A DNA stretch of 64,000 nt from Ideonella sp. (lineage in GTDB: Bacteria > Pseudomonadota > Gammaproteobacteria > Burkholderiales > Burkholderiaceae_C): the NCBI GenBank assembly GCA_015075165.1, contig JABTUY010000003.1, positions 62,001 through 126,000 on the forward strand. The letters run 5' to 3'. A program made the position numbers and the translations under genes. This document shows positions 29,893-39,053 of the stretch, in pieces. The notes under the pieces are model-generated. The model searched no databases, was not told the origin of the DNA, and worked only from the letters and a program-made list of their open reading frames with translations. Numbering within the stretch: the stretch's first letter is position 1; each line of letters opens with the position of its first letter.

Positions 29893-31041
29893 TCACATCG
29901 ACTGGTGCAGCATGCGCCGGTAGTCGTCGCGGCTGGCCAGCCGCGGGTTGGTCTTGTGGCAGTGATCGGCCAGCGCGCCGTCGATCACCTGCTCGAACAG
30001 CTCGGGCGTGACACCGAGCGCCTTCAGGCCACTGGGCAGGCCGAGCTGCGCGTTCATCGCGCGGATCGCCTCGACCACCGCCTCGCCTTCGGCATCGCAG
30101 TGCGCCAGGCCCATGGCGTGGGCCATGCGCTGCAGCCGATGCTCGCTGCGGATCGAGTCGGCGCTGGCGTTGAAGCGAACGACTGCGGGCAGGAACATCG
30201 CGTTCAACGTGCCGTGATGCAGCAACGGGTTCACGCCGCCCAGGCTGTGGCTCAGCGAGTGCACGCAGCCCAGGCCCTTCTGGAACGCCATGGCGCCTTG
30301 CATGCTCGCGCTCATCATGTTCCAGCGCGCGGCCTTGTCGTGGCCGTTGCGCGTGGCGCGCGCGATGTGTGCCCATGCACGCTCGAGACCGTCGAGCGCT
30401 ATGCCGTCAGCCGGCGGGTTGATCGCCGGCGCCATGAAGGTCTCCATGCAATGCGCGATCGCGTCCATGCCGGTGGCTGCGGTCAGCAGCGCCGGCAGGG
30501 CTACCGTCAGATCGGGGTCGAGGATCGCCGCCTTCGGCAACAGGTGCCAGCTGTGGAAGCCGAGCTTGCGGCCGTCGTCGACGATCACGATCGCGCCGCG
30601 TGCCACTTCGCTGCCGGTGCCCGCCGTGGTCGGCACCGCGATCAGCGGCGCCGTGCGCCCGGTGATTTTCGCGCTGCCGCCTTCGATCGTGGCGTAGGTC
30701 TTCAGCGGCCCCGGATGCGCGGCTGCGATCGCCACGCCCTTGGCCAGGTCGATGCTCGAACCGCCGCCGATGGCGACCAGGCCGTCGCAATGATGCTGGC
30801 GGAAGACATCGGCGGCCGCGCGCACCGCCGCCTCGGTGGGGTTGCCGGGGGTCTGGTCGAACACGGCATGGTCGCGCTCGCCGAGCGCCTTCAGCGCGCG
30901 CTCGAACACGCCGGCAGTGCGCACGCCAGGGTCGGTGACCAGCAGCGGCCGCCGCATGCCGGCGTCATCGCACTCTTGTGCCAGGCGGGTGATCGCGCCG
31001 TGGTCGATCTCGATCTGGGTCAGGTAGAAGATGCGCGCCAT
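29893..31041 (-). CDS. Iron-containing alcohol dehydrogenase
   Basis: NAD(P)-linked alcohol or hydroxy-acid dehydrogenase of the group III family, 382 aa. The nucleotide-binding loop is GLVAIGGGSSIDLAKGV, and TTAGTGSEVARGA is typical. The metal site is provided by Asp and His residues in TGMDAIAHCMETFMAP and VHSLSHSLGG, with a later His in LLHHGTLNAMFLP. ATG 31041 (MARIFYLTQIEID) is taken as the start. Substrate could be 4-hydroxybutyrate, lactaldehyde or a longer alcohol; context does not decide. Divergent from the fusion protein at 31155. Confidence 0.9.
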   Translation of the reverse strand: MARIFYLTQIEIDHGAITRLAQECDDAGMRRPLLVTDPGVRTAGVFERALKALGERDHAVFDQTPGNPTEAAVRAAADVFRQHHCDGLVAIGGGSSIDLAKGVAIAAAHPGPLKTYATIEGGSAKITGRTAPLIAVPTTAGTGSEVARGAIVIVDDGRKLGFHSWHLLPKAAILDPDLTVALPALLTAATGMDAIAHCMETFMAPAINPPADGIALDGLERAWAHIARATRNGHDKAARWNMMSASMQGAMAFQKGLGCVHSLSHSLGGVNPLLHHGTLNAMFLPAVVRFNASADSIRSEHRLQRMAHAMGLAHCDAEGEAVVEAIRAMNAQLGLPSGLKALGVTPELFEQVIDGALADHCHKTNPRLASRDDYRRMLHQSM

Positions 31042-31154
31042 GCTGATCCTTCGGGCTCTCGCCCCGCCCGACATGGACGGTGACGGCTTCGGTATGCTTC
31101 GCGGTCGACGCGGTCCCGGAGATCGCGACGCCGGCCACGAACGCCAAGCATGCC

Positions 31155-32018
31155 ATGACCACCGCCCGATCCGACTACCGCTTCTTCGAGCGCCTGCGCG
31201 TGCGCTGGGCCGAGGTGGACATGCAGCAGATCGTCTTCAATGCCCACTACCTGATGTACTTCGACACCGCGGTCGCGGGCTACTGGCGCGCGCTGGCGAT
31301 CCCGTACCACGAGACGATGGCCTATCTGGGCGGCGACTTCTACGCCCGCAAGGCCACGGTCGAGTACCACGCGTCGGCGCGCTACGACGATCTGATCGAC
31401 GTCGGCGTGCACACGCAGCGCATCGGCAATTCGTCGATGCTGCTCGCGTGCGCCGTGTTCCGCGGCGAGCAACTGCTGGTCGCCGGTGAGCTCGTCTACG
31501 TCTTCGCCGACCCGGCCACGATGACCTCGAAACCGATCCCGCAGGAGTTTCGCGACCTGTTGCAGGCCTACGAGGCCGGCAAGTCGATGGTCGAGGTGCG
31601 GCTGGGCCGCTGGAGCGAGCTGGGCGAGGCGGCGCGCAAGATCCGCTCGCAGGTGTTCGTCGACGAGCAGCGCATCCCGGCCGAGATGGAGTGGGACGGC
31701 GCCGACGACGGCTGCGTGCACGCGCTGGCGTGCAACCGCTTCGGCGTTCCGTTGGCCACCGGGCGTCTGCTCGAGCACGTGCCGGGCGTGGCGAAGATCG
31801 GCCGCATGGCGGTGCTGGCACCGATGCGCGGCAGCAAGGTCGGGCGCGCGGTGCTCGACGCGCTGCTGCAGCACGCCCGCGAGCGCGGCGACCGCGAGGC
31901 GCTGCTGCACGCGCAACTGGGAGCCGCGCCGTTCTACAGCCGCGCCGGGTTTGTCGCACGCGGCCCGGTGTTCGACGAGGCCGGCATTCCGCACGTGGAG
32001 ATGGTGCGGCCGCTGTAG
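31155..32018 (+). CDS. Acyl-CoA thioesterase (4HBT) fused to GNAT acetyltransferase
   Basis: A 287-aa two-domain protein. Residues 1-140 form a hotdog-fold 4HBT/YbgC-like thioesterase, seen in RVRWAEVDMQQIVFNAHYL, where the Asp and the aromatic-rich loop are the usual active-site region. Residues about 150-287 form a GNAT domain of the ElaA/YjcF kind (KIRSQVFVDEQRIPAEMEWD, then KIGRMAVLAPMRGSKVGRAV as the acetyl-CoA loop and AAPFYSRAGF). The domains are in one uninterrupted frame. A CoA-linked role is likely, and the substrate is unknown. ATG 31155 gives the natural thioesterase N terminus. Confidence 0.85.
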   Translation: MTTARSDYRFFERLRVRWAEVDMQQIVFNAHYLMYFDTAVAGYWRALAIPYHETMAYLGGDFYARKATVEYHASARYDDLIDVGVHTQRIGNSSMLLACAVFRGEQLLVAGELVYVFADPATMTSKPIPQEFRDLLQAYEAGKSMVEVRLGRWSELGEAARKIRSQVFVDEQRIPAEMEWDGADDGCVHALACNRFGVPLATGRLLEHVPGVAKIGRMAVLAPMRGSKVGRAVLDALLQHARERGDREALLHAQLGAAPFYSRAGFVARGPVFDEAGIPHVEMVRPL

Positions 32019-32177
32019 TGCGCCCGAGACTGCGCAGTGCCCGAGCGAGTCGAACGTCCGGAACAGCGCGCACCGGGCAACCAGGGTTGCAGTGCGGCGG
32101 CGAATCTCGCGGCCGCGACGCGCTAACTCGTCTTTCGAGTGTGCTCCGCCCGCCGGTGCGACGAATGGCCCACGCGC

Positions 32178-33119
32178 TCACGCATCGGCAGGTACCGGAA
32201 TCGCGTAAGGCAGCGCCAGCTGCTGCAGCACCGCGCCCTGCGGGCTGGCGAGGTGTAGCGTGCCGCGCTCGAGCGCGGCGAGCTTCACCTCGGCCAGCAG
32301 CCGCACCTGGTCGGCCAGGGGTGCGGCATTGACCACCATGCCGGCCGGCTGCGCCGCGTCGTCGCTGTGGAAGACCTCCATCCCCGGCACGGCGGTTGCG
32401 CTGGTCGCAAACAGATGCATCCGTCGCTTCAGCGTGCCCCGATACTGGCTGCGTGCCACCACCTCCTGGCCCGGATAGCAGCCCTTTTGAAAGCTCACGC
32501 CCCCCACCAGCTCGAAATTGACCATCTGCGGCACGAACTGCTCGGCGGTGGCCGCCACGATTCGCGGCACGCCGGCCGACACCTCGAGCCATTGCCACGC
32601 CGCGGCTGCCACGGCGGGCTGCACAGGCGGCGCAGCCTGCGCGGGCTGCACACACAACGCGCGCGCCGTGCCGTCGACCGTTGGCAGCCCGATCGACCAC
32701 GCCGGTTCACGAAACTCGGCGCGCCACGCCGGCAGCGCCGCGCCGGCGCCGCGTGCAACGGCCGCCCCGGCCATGCCCCAGACGGCCCACCGCGCCGAGA
32801 GGTCTTCGATGCGGCAGCGCGCGCGCAGCACGTACATCGACAGACGCTTGCCCACCGCCGCGGCGATATCGGCACTGCACAGCAGCCCGAACGAGTCGCC
32901 GTCGATGCGCCAAACGACGAAGCTGGCCAGCAGCCGCCCCTTGGCCGAGCAATAGCCGGCCAACCGCGCCTGACCGATCGCCAAGCCGGCCACATCCTGT
33001 GTCAGCTGGCCCTGCAGGAACGTGGCGGCATCGGCGCCGTACGCACGCAGCAGGGCCCACTCGTCGAGGCGCAGCGCACCGTCGTGCAGCGCTGGCGGGT
33101 CCAGGCGTTCGTTCATCAC
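32178..33119 (-). CDS. ygfZ: Folate-binding protein YgfZ
   Basis: Tetrahydrofolate-binding protein of the GcvT/YgfZ family that supports repair or assembly of certain iron-sulfur enzymes such as MiaB. It has 313 aa. The diagnostic motif KGCYPGQEVVARSQYRG with its conserved Cys lies about residue 225. FLQGQLTQDV and CSAKGRLLASFVVWR are N-terminal landmarks. Start at ATG 33119 (33116 also possible). It is divergent from mltG, with 71 bases between; this neighbour pair is common in proteobacteria. Confidence 0.95.
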   Translation of the reverse strand: MMNERLDPPALHDGALRLDEWALLRAYGADAATFLQGQLTQDVAGLAIGQARLAGYCSAKGRLLASFVVWRIDGDSFGLLCSADIAAAVGKRLSMYVLRARCRIEDLSARWAVWGMAGAAVARGAGAALPAWRAEFREPAWSIGLPTVDGTARALCVQPAQAAPPVQPAVAAAAWQWLEVSAGVPRIVAATAEQFVPQMVNFELVGGVSFQKGCYPGQEVVARSQYRGTLKRRMHLFATSATAVPGMEVFHSDDAAQPAGMVVNAAPLADQVRLLAEVKLAALERGTLHLASPQGAVLQQLALPYAIPVPADA

Positions 33120-33190
33120 CGGCCATTATCATCAGCCGCCATGGATGCGAGCAGGGCAGGGTTTCGTCGCCGGCCGGGGTGCGCTGCGTG

Positions 33191-34186
33191 ATGAAGCTGC
33201 TGCGTTGGTCGGTATTCATCGTGTTGCTCGGCGCAGCGGGTGCGGCGGCCTGGGCCTGGCGATGGCTCGAGCAGCCGTTGCCGCTGGCCGCGCCGACGGT
33301 CGAGTTGTCGATCGAGCCGGGCGCGTCACCACGCGAAGTGGCCAACGCCTGGGTGCGCGCCGGCGTGCAGGTGCGGCCGCTATGGCTGTACGAGTGGTTC
33401 CGCTGGTCGGGCGATGCGCGCCGCATCCGCGCCGGCAGCTACGTGGCCGGTCCGGTGGTCACGCCGCGCCAGTTGCTGGCCAAGATGGTGCAGGGCGACG
33501 AAGCCTACGAGCGCGTGCGCCTGCTCGAGGGTTGGACACTGCGGCAACTGCGCACCGAGCTCGCGCGCGCCCCGTACCTGAAGCCGACCACCGCCGGCAT
33601 GCCCGACGCGCAGTTGATGGCCACGCTCGGCGCCGCAGGGGTTGCCGGGGAAGGGCGGTTCTTTCCCGATACCTATGTCTACAGCCGCGGCGTCAGCGAT
33701 GTCACCGTGCTGCGGCGCGCCTATGCCACGATGCAGCGGCACCTGGCCGCGGCGTGGAGCGCGCGCGCCGACACGGTGGCGTTGAAGTCGCCCGACGAGG
33801 CGCTGATCCTGGCGTCGATCGTCGAGAAGGAAACCGGCCGCGCGGGCGATCGCGGTCAGATCGCCGGCGTGTTCAACAACCGGCTGCGCATCGGCATGCC
33901 GCTGCAGACCGACCCGAGCGTGATCTACGGCCTCGGCGAGCGCTTCGACGGCAACCTGCGCAAGCGCGACCTGCTCACCGACGGGCCGTTCAACACTTAC
34001 ACCCGCGCGGGTCTGCCACCGACGCCGATCGCGATGCCGAGCCTGGCGTCGATCAAGGCCGCGCTGAACCCGGAGCGCACGAAGGCGCTGTACTTCGTCG
34101 CGCGCGGCGACGGCAGCAGCGTGTTCAGCGAATCGCTGGCCGAGCACAACAAGGCTGTGAGCACCTATCAGCGAGGCGGCCGATGA
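33191..34186 (+). CDS. mltG: Endolytic murein transglycosylase MltG
   Basis: Inner-membrane lytic transglycosylase that cuts nascent glycan strands and sets their length. It has 331 aa: one N-terminal membrane anchor ([21 protein letters not shown]), then a periplasmic LysM-like subdomain (about 40-110) and the YceG catalytic domain. The catalytic Glu is in [12 protein letters not shown]; the substrate loop includes [20 protein letters not shown] and [14 protein letters not shown]-like residues. ATG 33191 is the first Met of the anchor. It heads a chain mltG-tmk-holB-pilZ-tatD. Confidence 0.96.
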   Translation: MKLLRWSVFIVLLGAAGAAAWAWRWLEQPLPLAAPTVELSIEPGASPREVANAWVRAGVQVRPLWLYEWFRWSGDARRIRAGSYVAGPVVTPRQLLAKMVQGDEAYERVRLLEGWTLRQLRTELARAPYLKPTTAGMPDAQLMATLGAAGVAGEGRFFPDTYVYSRGVSDVTVLRRAYATMQRHLAAAWSARADTVALKSPDEALILASIVEKETGRAGDRGQIAGVFNNRLRIGMPLQTDPSVIYGLGERFDGNLRKRDLLTDGPFNTYTRAGLPPTPIAMPSLASIKAALNPERTKALYFVARGDGSSVFSESLAEHNKAVSTYQRGGR

Positions 34187-34198
34187 GACAGCGCCGAG

Positions 34199-34252
34199 CC
34201 GCCCGAAGCCGACCGGCTCCCTGTCGGGGGCAAGGCGCCGCGGGCGCCGAGG
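34199..34252. repeat. GC-rich intergenic palindromes between mltG and tmk
   Basis: A short block with GGCGCC (34234-34239) repeated at 34243-34248 and a Ser-rich GC-palindromic flank resembles the REP-like gaps elsewhere in this window. Its end, AGGGGG at five bases from the tmk ATG, also serves as ribosome-binding site. Confidence 0.4.
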
Positions 34253-34259
34253 GGGTGCG

Positions 34260-34871
34260 ATGAGCCGTTTCATCACCTTCGAAGGCATCGACGGTGCCGG
34301 CAAGAGCTCGCACATCGACGCGCTGTCGCAATGGCTGCGAGAGCACGGCCAGCGCGTCGTGTCTACGCGCGAGCCCGGCGGCACGCCGCTGGCCGAGAAA
34401 CTGCGCGAGCTCTTCCTGCATGACGAGATGGACGCACTGACCGAAACGCTGCTGGTGTTCGCCGCGCGGCGCGACCACCTGCGCGCCTGCATCGAGCCGG
34501 CGCTGGCCGCCGGCGCCACCGTGCTGTGCGATCGCTTCACCGATGCCACGTTCGCCTATCAGGGCGGCGGGCGCGGCTTCGATTGGTCGGTGCTCGGCAG
34601 CATGGAGCACTGGGTGCACGAAGGCCGGCAACCCGACCTCACGCTGTGGTTCGACGTCGACCCGGTCATCGCCGCGCAACGGCGTGCAGCCGCCCGCGTC
34701 CCCGATCGTCTCGAGCGGCTCGATGTCGCGTTCTTCGAACGCGTGCGTGCGGGCTACGCGAGGCGTTGCGCCGAACACCCCGAGCGCTTCGCACGCATCG
34801 ATGCCGCCGGCGATGTCGGTGCGGTGTGGCAGCAGGTGCGGCAACAGGTGAACCGCCGTGGCTGGTGGTGA
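34260..34871 (+). CDS. tmk: Thymidylate kinase
   Basis: Phosphorylates dTMP to dTDP in the dTTP pathway. It has 203 aa. The P-loop [16 protein letters not shown] is at residues 7-22, the DR-motif is [20 protein letters not shown], and the LID region is [17 protein letters not shown]. The Ser-Ser after the P-loop Lys is as in type II enzymes. The gene overlaps holB by 14 bases. The start ATG 34260 has a strong AGGGGG upstream. Confidence 0.97.
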   Translation: MSRFITFEGIDGAGKSSHIDALSQWLREHGQRVVSTREPGGTPLAEKLRELFLHDEMDALTETLLVFAARRDHLRACIEPALAAGATVLCDRFTDATFAYQGGGRGFDWSVLGSMEHWVHEGRQPDLTLWFDVDPVIAAQRRAAARVPDRLERLDVAFFERVRAGYARRCAEHPERFARIDAAGDVGAVWQQVRQQVNRRGWW

Positions 34872-35925
34872 GCCGCAGCCGGTGGGCGTGGCCGAAGACG
34901 GCAGCCTGCCGCTGCCGTGGCTGGGCGACGCGCTGACGCGTGCGCTCGCGCTGGCGCGTTCGCATGCGGTGCTGCTGCATGCACCGACCGCAGTGGGGCA
35001 GATCGATCTCGCGCTGGTGCTGGCGCAGGCGTGGCTGTGCGAGCAGGCCGCCGCGGTGCCGTGCGGCCAATGCCGAAGCTGCCGGCTGGTTCGCCAGCGC
35101 GCGCACCCCGACCTTCGGATCGTCGTGCCGGAAGTGTTGCGCCATGCGCGTGGCTGGCTGGTCGAGGACGATCCACTGCTGAAGGCGGGCGCCAAGCCGA
35201 GCCGAGAGGTCAAGGTAGAGGCGGTGCGCCAGGCGATCGATTGGTCGCAACGCAGCGCCGGCTCGCCGCGCGGGCGGGCGTTGGTGATCGCGCCGGCCGA
35301 GGCGCTCAATGCCGCATCGGCCAGTGCACTGCTGAAGACGCTCGAGGAGCCGCCCGGCGGACTGCGCATCGCGCTGGCCGGCACCGACCCCGAGCGCCTG
35401 CTGCCCACGCTGCGCAGCCGGGTGCAGCGGGTGGCGCTGAGCCTGCCGCCGGCCGACACCTCGCTGGCGTGGTTGCGGTCGAGGGGACATGCCGCGAGCA
35501 CGCAGTTGCTCACTGTGGCCGGCGGCAGCCCGCTGGCGACCGAAGCGTTGATCGAAGCGGGCTTGGACGACGGCGTGTTGATGCTGTTGCCGAAGGCGGT
35601 GGCACGCGGTGACGCCGGCGCGCTTGTGGGCAAGCCGCTGCCGCTGGTGATCGACCTGCTGTTGCGGCTGGCCCACGACGCGATGGCGCAGGCGGTGGGC
35701 GCGGCACCGCGGCACTTCGCGGCGGCCGCGATGCCGCCGCGCGCGGCGCTGCCGGCGTTGCAAAGTTGGCAACGCGAGTTGCTGCGCGCGGCGCGTCACG
35801 ACGAGCATCCGTGGAACACCGCGCTGCTGGTGGAGGCCCTCGTGACGAATGGCGCGCGATGCTGGCCCGCACCTGCGGCGGCGAATCGGCGTGCGGCGGG
35901 CCATTCGTTACACTCGACCGGATGA
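34858..35925 (+). CDS. holB: DNA polymerase III delta' subunit
   Basis: Clamp-loader subunit, 355 aa, with GTG start inside the 3' end of tmk. The AAA+-like domain has a degenerate P-loop (APTAVGQID), as expected because delta' does not hydrolyse ATP. Four Cys of the zinc module are seen ([19 protein letters not shown]). The SRC-type region is [15 protein letters not shown] Pro/Ala-rich end follows. The pilZ start overlaps the stop (ATGA), a common arrangement tmk-holB-pilZ-tatD. Confidence 0.92.
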   Translation: MAGGEPQPVGVAEDGSLPLPWLGDALTRALALARSHAVLLHAPTAVGQIDLALVLAQAWLCEQAAAVPCGQCRSCRLVRQRAHPDLRIVVPEVLRHARGWLVEDDPLLKAGAKPSREVKVEAVRQAIDWSQRSAGSPRGRALVIAPAEALNAASASALLKTLEEPPGGLRIALAGTDPERLLPTLRSRVQRVALSLPPADTSLAWLRSRGHAASTQLLTVAGGSPLATEALIEAGLDDGVLMLLPKAVARGDAGALVGKPLPLVIDLLLRLAHDAMAQAVGAAPRHFAAAAMPPRAALPALQSWQRELLRAARHDEHPWNTALLVEALVTNGARCWPAPAAANRRAAGHSLHSTG

Positions 35926-36305
35926 GCGAAGTGTCTGGCCGATCACCCTCTGGCGGTGCCGTGGCCTCGCGGCCGAGCGTGATCCAGCTCGTGTTCCGCG
36001 AGAAGGGCGCGCTCTACGCCGCGTACGTGCCGATCCTGATGGATGGCGGCCTGTTCGTGCCGACCACGCGCGAATACAAGCTCGGCGAAGACATCTATCT
36101 GCTGCTGTCGCTGCCCGATGACCCGCAGCGCTACCCGGTGGCCGGCAAGGTCGCGTGGATCACGCCGGCCAATGCCTCGGGCGGACGCACACAGGGTGTC
36201 GGCGTGCGCTTTCCGAACGACGAGAAAACCCGCCTGCTGAAGCTGAAGATCGAAGAGCTGCTCGGTACGCAACTGCAATCGGCCAAGCCGACGCAGACGA
36301 TCTGA
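35922..36305 (+). CDS. pilZ: PilZ domain protein (type IV pilus assembly)
   Basis: A 127-aa protein. The PilZ domain is recognisable from GGLFVPTTREYKLGEDIYLL and GKVAWITPAN to GVGVRFPND. The canonical c-di-GMP-binding RxxxR motif at the N terminus is not evident, as in the PilZ prototype that does not bind the nucleotide. Its role is in type IV pilus biogenesis by interaction with PilB/FimX-type proteins. ATG overlaps the holB stop, so the start is secure. Pilus structural genes are not in the window. Confidence 0.9.
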   Translation: MSEVSGRSPSGGAVASRPSVIQLVFREKGALYAAYVPILMDGGLFVPTTREYKLGEDIYLLLSLPDDPQRYPVAGKVAWITPANASGGRTQGVGVRFPNDEKTRLLKLKIEELLGTQLQSAKPTQTI

Positions 36306-36452
36306 TCGCCCACCAGGGCCCGACCGGCCCGGCCCCGCGTGGGGATCAAGCAAGGTGGCGAAGCCACATGCCGATGTGAGAGCGGTGCACGCGGATCGGG
36401 CCGCACCCGGACCCTGGCCGGGCCCACCATAGCGCGGCGCCACAATGGCGCC

Positions 36453-37232
36453 ATGTTCGTCGACTCGCACTGCCACCTGAGCTTTCCGGAGCTCTACGGG
36501 CGCATCGATTCGATCCGCGCCGAGATGGCGCAGGCCGGCGTCGATCGCGCGCTGGTGATCTGCACGACGCTGGAGGAGTTCGCACGCGTGCACGGCCTGG
36601 CCACCGCGTACGACAACTTCTGGTGCAGCGCCGGCGTGCACCCCGACAACGAGAACGTCGAAGAGCCGACCGTCGAGCGCCTTTTGGCGCTGGCATCGTT
36701 GCCGAAGGTGGTGGCCATCGGCGAGACCGGCCTCGACTACTACCGCCTGGGCCAGCGCACGATCGAAGACATGCATTGGCAGCGCGAGCGCCTACGCGTG
36801 CACGTGCGCGCCGCGCGCCGCGCACGGCGGCCTCTGGTGGTGCACACACGCAGCGCATCGGCCGATACGGTGGCCATCTTGCAGGAGGAGGGCGCGCGCG
36901 ACACCGGCGGCGTCTTCCACTGCTTCACCGAGACGCTCGACGTGGCTCGCTCGGCGCTCGATCTCGGGTTCTTCGTGTCGTTCTCGGGCATCGTCACCTT
37001 CCGCAATGCCGATGCGCTGCGCGAGGTGGTGCGTTTCGTGCCGCTGGAGCGCTGCCTGATCGAAACCGACAGCCCCTACCTTGCGCCGATGCCCCACCGC
37101 GGCAAGGTCAACACGCCGGCCTGGGTGACGCACGTGGCCGCGCTGGTGGCGAAGGAGAAGCGCGTGTCGCTGCAGCAAGTGGCCGAAGCTACCACCCGGA
37201 ATTTCGAGCGGCTTTTCATGCCTGACCGATAA
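36453..37232 (+). CDS. TatD-family metal-dependent hydrolase (DNase)
   Basis: A 259-aa TIM-barrel amidohydrolase-fold nuclease. Metal ligands are seen in MFVDSHCHLSF (HxH), GETGLDYY (Glu), VVHTRSASAD (His), FHCFTET (His) and ETDSPYLAP (Asp). This matches YcfH/TatD-type enzymes acting on DNA ends or damaged DNA. The start at ATG 36453 gives the exact family N terminus. It follows pilZ by 147 bases that contain GC-rich hairpins. Confidence 0.94.
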   Translation: MFVDSHCHLSFPELYGRIDSIRAEMAQAGVDRALVICTTLEEFARVHGLATAYDNFWCSAGVHPDNENVEEPTVERLLALASLPKVVAIGETGLDYYRLGQRTIEDMHWQRERLRVHVRAARRARRPLVVHTRSASADTVAILQEEGARDTGGVFHCFTETLDVARSALDLGFFVSFSGIVTFRNADALREVVRFVPLERCLIETDSPYLAPMPHRGKVNTPAWVTHVAALVAKEKRVSLQQVAEATTRNFERLFMPDR

Positions 37233-37243
37233 ATGGAATTCTA

Positions 37244-37876
37244 ATGAAATACTTGAAGTACTGCATCTATCTAATTATAACTACTGCATTTTGTGACGTT
37301 GGTGCCGGTTCATTCGATGATTTCTTCCTGGCCGTGAAGCGCGACGACGCAAGTTCGGTCGCCGCGCTGCTGGAGCGCGGTTTCGACGTCAATGCCGTCG
37401 ACGAGGCCGGGCAGCCGGCACTGGTGCTGGCTGCCAACCAGGGTTCATCGCAAGTGGTGGAGCAACTGCTGCGCAGCCGCCAGATCCAGCCGGATGCGCC
37501 GAACCACTCGGGCGAAACCGCGCTGATGCTGGCCGCATTGCGCGGCCACATGGGCATCGTCGAGCGGTTGCTGGCCCTTGGCGCAGCGGTGAACCGTGCC
37601 GGATGGAGCCCGTTGCACTACGCGGCCACCGGCCCGGACCCGCAGATTGTCGAGCTGTTGATTGCCAAGGGCGCGCAGGTCGATGCGCGTTCGCCGAACG
37701 GCACCACGCCGCTGATGATGGCGGCACGCTATGGCAACGAGGAGTCGATCACGCTGCTGCTGGCGGCAAAGGCCGATCGTGCGCTGCGCAACCAACGCCA
37801 GATGAACGCGGCCGACTTCGCGCGCTCGGCCGAGCGCGAGTCGCTCGCGAAGCGACTTGATTCACGGTTGCACTGA
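37244..37876 (+). CDS. Periplasmic ankyrin-repeat protein
   Basis: A 210-aa protein: an N-terminal signal peptide (KYLKYCIYLIITTAFCDVGAG) then four to five ankyrin repeats, for example SGETALMLAALRGHMGIVERLLALGA and GTTPLMMAARYGNEESITLLL. Such secreted ankyrin proteins are common beside tatD in Burkholderiales. The partner is unknown. The beginning of the gene (37244-37300) is much more AT-rich than the rest, which may reflect the signal peptide and translation start. It follows tatD by 11 bases and may be cotranscribed. Confidence 0.88.
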   Translation: MKYLKYCIYLIITTAFCDVGAGSFDDFFLAVKRDDASSVAALLERGFDVNAVDEAGQPALVLAANQGSSQVVEQLLRSRQIQPDAPNHSGETALMLAALRGHMGIVERLLALGAAVNRAGWSPLHYAATGPDPQIVELLIAKGAQVDARSPNGTTPLMMAARYGNEESITLLLAAKADRALRNQRQMNAADFARSAERESLAKRLDSRLH

Positions 37877-38017
37877 GCCTCGAATGGGTGCACCGCATGC
37901 AGTGCAAGACGCAATGAATTTCGGCACGAAGAAACACCGGTCACGGACTATGAGGCTGCGTGGTCGCTGCCTACAGTCCAAACCGTCGCCTAGAGCGACA
38001 GCCACCGGAGCTTCGAG

Positions 38018-38260
38018 ATGCAGGAATCCCACGACGCCATCATCGTCAGCGATCCGTTTGCGATGCTGGTCAATCCGCAAGCCGTGCTTCAGGCGGTCGA
38101 GCAGTCAGGCTGCCTGGGTTCACTGGCCAGCCGCGTCTGCCGCCCGCTGGACAAGCCGCTGATTCCGAAGCGCGATGCCGAGGAGCAGCGCGCGTTCGAT
38201 GCTGTGATCGATCAGTCGCACGAGGTGGTCCGCGACACCGAGTTCGGCACGATCTTCTGA
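38018..38260 (+). CDS. Small protein of unknown function (80 aa)
   Basis: A short frame with GGAG eight bases before ATG 38018. The sequence has a hydrophobic N-terminal half (VSDPFAMLVNPQAVLQAVEQ) and a charged C-terminal half (PKRDAEEQRAFDAVIDQSHEVV). It has no signal peptide and no domain that I recognise. A purine-rich ribosome site and codon pattern like its neighbours make it likely real. The 141 bases before it hold no other feature. Confidence 0.65.
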   Translation: MQESHDAIIVSDPFAMLVNPQAVLQAVEQSGCLGSLASRVCRPLDKPLIPKRDAEEQRAFDAVIDQSHEVVRDTEFGTIF

Positions 38261-38292
38261 TCGGGGCAGCGTCGCGCGCCAACGGGTGCTGT

Positions 38293-38346
38293 TTGGCAAT
38301 ATTTATACGCGACAATGTATATTATGTTAACTTTCAATACGCGTAT
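38293..38346. promoter_or_regulatory. AT-rich promoter-like stretch with palindrome upstream of DOMON gene
   Basis: TTGGCA (38293-38298) is followed by TATATT (38318-38323) at 19 bases, which is looser than ideal. The palindrome ATACGCGTAT (38337-38346) lies downstream, with a similar TATACGCG half site near 38304. The block is the only AT-rich segment in this 229-base gap and may be the control region for the DOMON/DUF1343 pair. Confidence 0.35.
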
Positions 38347-38489
38347 CGCGCCCACACTCGGACGCTTCCCTCCCTCGCGCGAGCACAAGCAAGGAGCTGC
38401 TGACGCGCTCTGATGTACAACCGCCCGCTGCGTCACGCGGGCCAACGGTCCGGGCTTCGCTGCCACCGCCGCCAAGAGACCGTCTTCGT

Positions 38490-39053
38490 TTGGAAACGCT
38501 CGAACTCCTCCCGCATCCAAAGCACCCGCCGGCTGGCGTCCGCGGCGTGCAAGCCTGCCTGCTCGGCATCGACGCGGATCGCCTGCGCCTGCATTGGCGC
38601 GTCGACGGTGCGCACGCGGTGGTACTGCCGCCTGCTGCCGCGACGGCTCGCGCCGACGGGTTGTGGCGGACGACATGCTTCGAGGTCTTCATGCGAGCCG
38701 ACGAAGACGGCGCCCCGTATGTCGAATGGAACCTCTCGCCGTCGGGGTGCTGGAATGCCTATGATTTCTCGGCGTACCGCGAAGGCATGACGCACCGCCC
38801 GCTGCCCGGCGCGCCCGAGATCTCATTGCGCATCGACAGCAACGGCCCTGATCGCGCGCTGATCCTCGACGTCGCGCTGCCGCGTTGCGCGGCGCCGCCG
38901 CTGCCGTGCCGGCTCGGCATCAGCGCGGTGATCGAGGAGCATGGCGGCATCAAGAGCTACTGGGCGCTCGCGCATGCCGCCGGTGCCGCGCCGGATTTCC
39001 ATGCGGCTGCGGGCTTCACCGCCCTGCTCGATCGAACGTCGATGACGCCATGA
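38490..39053 (+). CDS. DOMON-like domain protein
   Basis: A 187-aa protein with a TTG start at 38490 (METLELLPHP), or less likely a GTG further in. The core LWRTTCFEVFMRADEDG and VEWNLSPSGCWNAYDF is characteristic of DOMON-like proteins found in bacteria next to DUF1343 genes. The last bases overlap the next start (ATGA). It may bind carbohydrate or haem, as DOMON-type beta sandwiches do; here a sugar ligand is a reasonable guess because of its neighbour. Confidence 0.75.
   Translation: METLELLPHPKHPPAGVRGVQACLLGIDADRLRLHWRVDGAHAVVLPPAAATARADGLWRTTCFEVFMRADEDGAPYVEWNLSPSGCWNAYDFSAYREGMTHRPLPGAPEISLRIDSNGPDRALILDVALPRCAAPPLPCRLGISAVIEEHGGIKSYWALAHAAGAAPDFHAAAGFTALLDRTSMTP

Noticed and set aside
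36306-36452. Gap between pilZ and tatD considered as an RNA gene
   Set aside because: It has GC-rich palindromes (GGGCCCG and related) but no cloverleaf or conserved RNA pattern; it fits the same repeat-like filler as other gaps.
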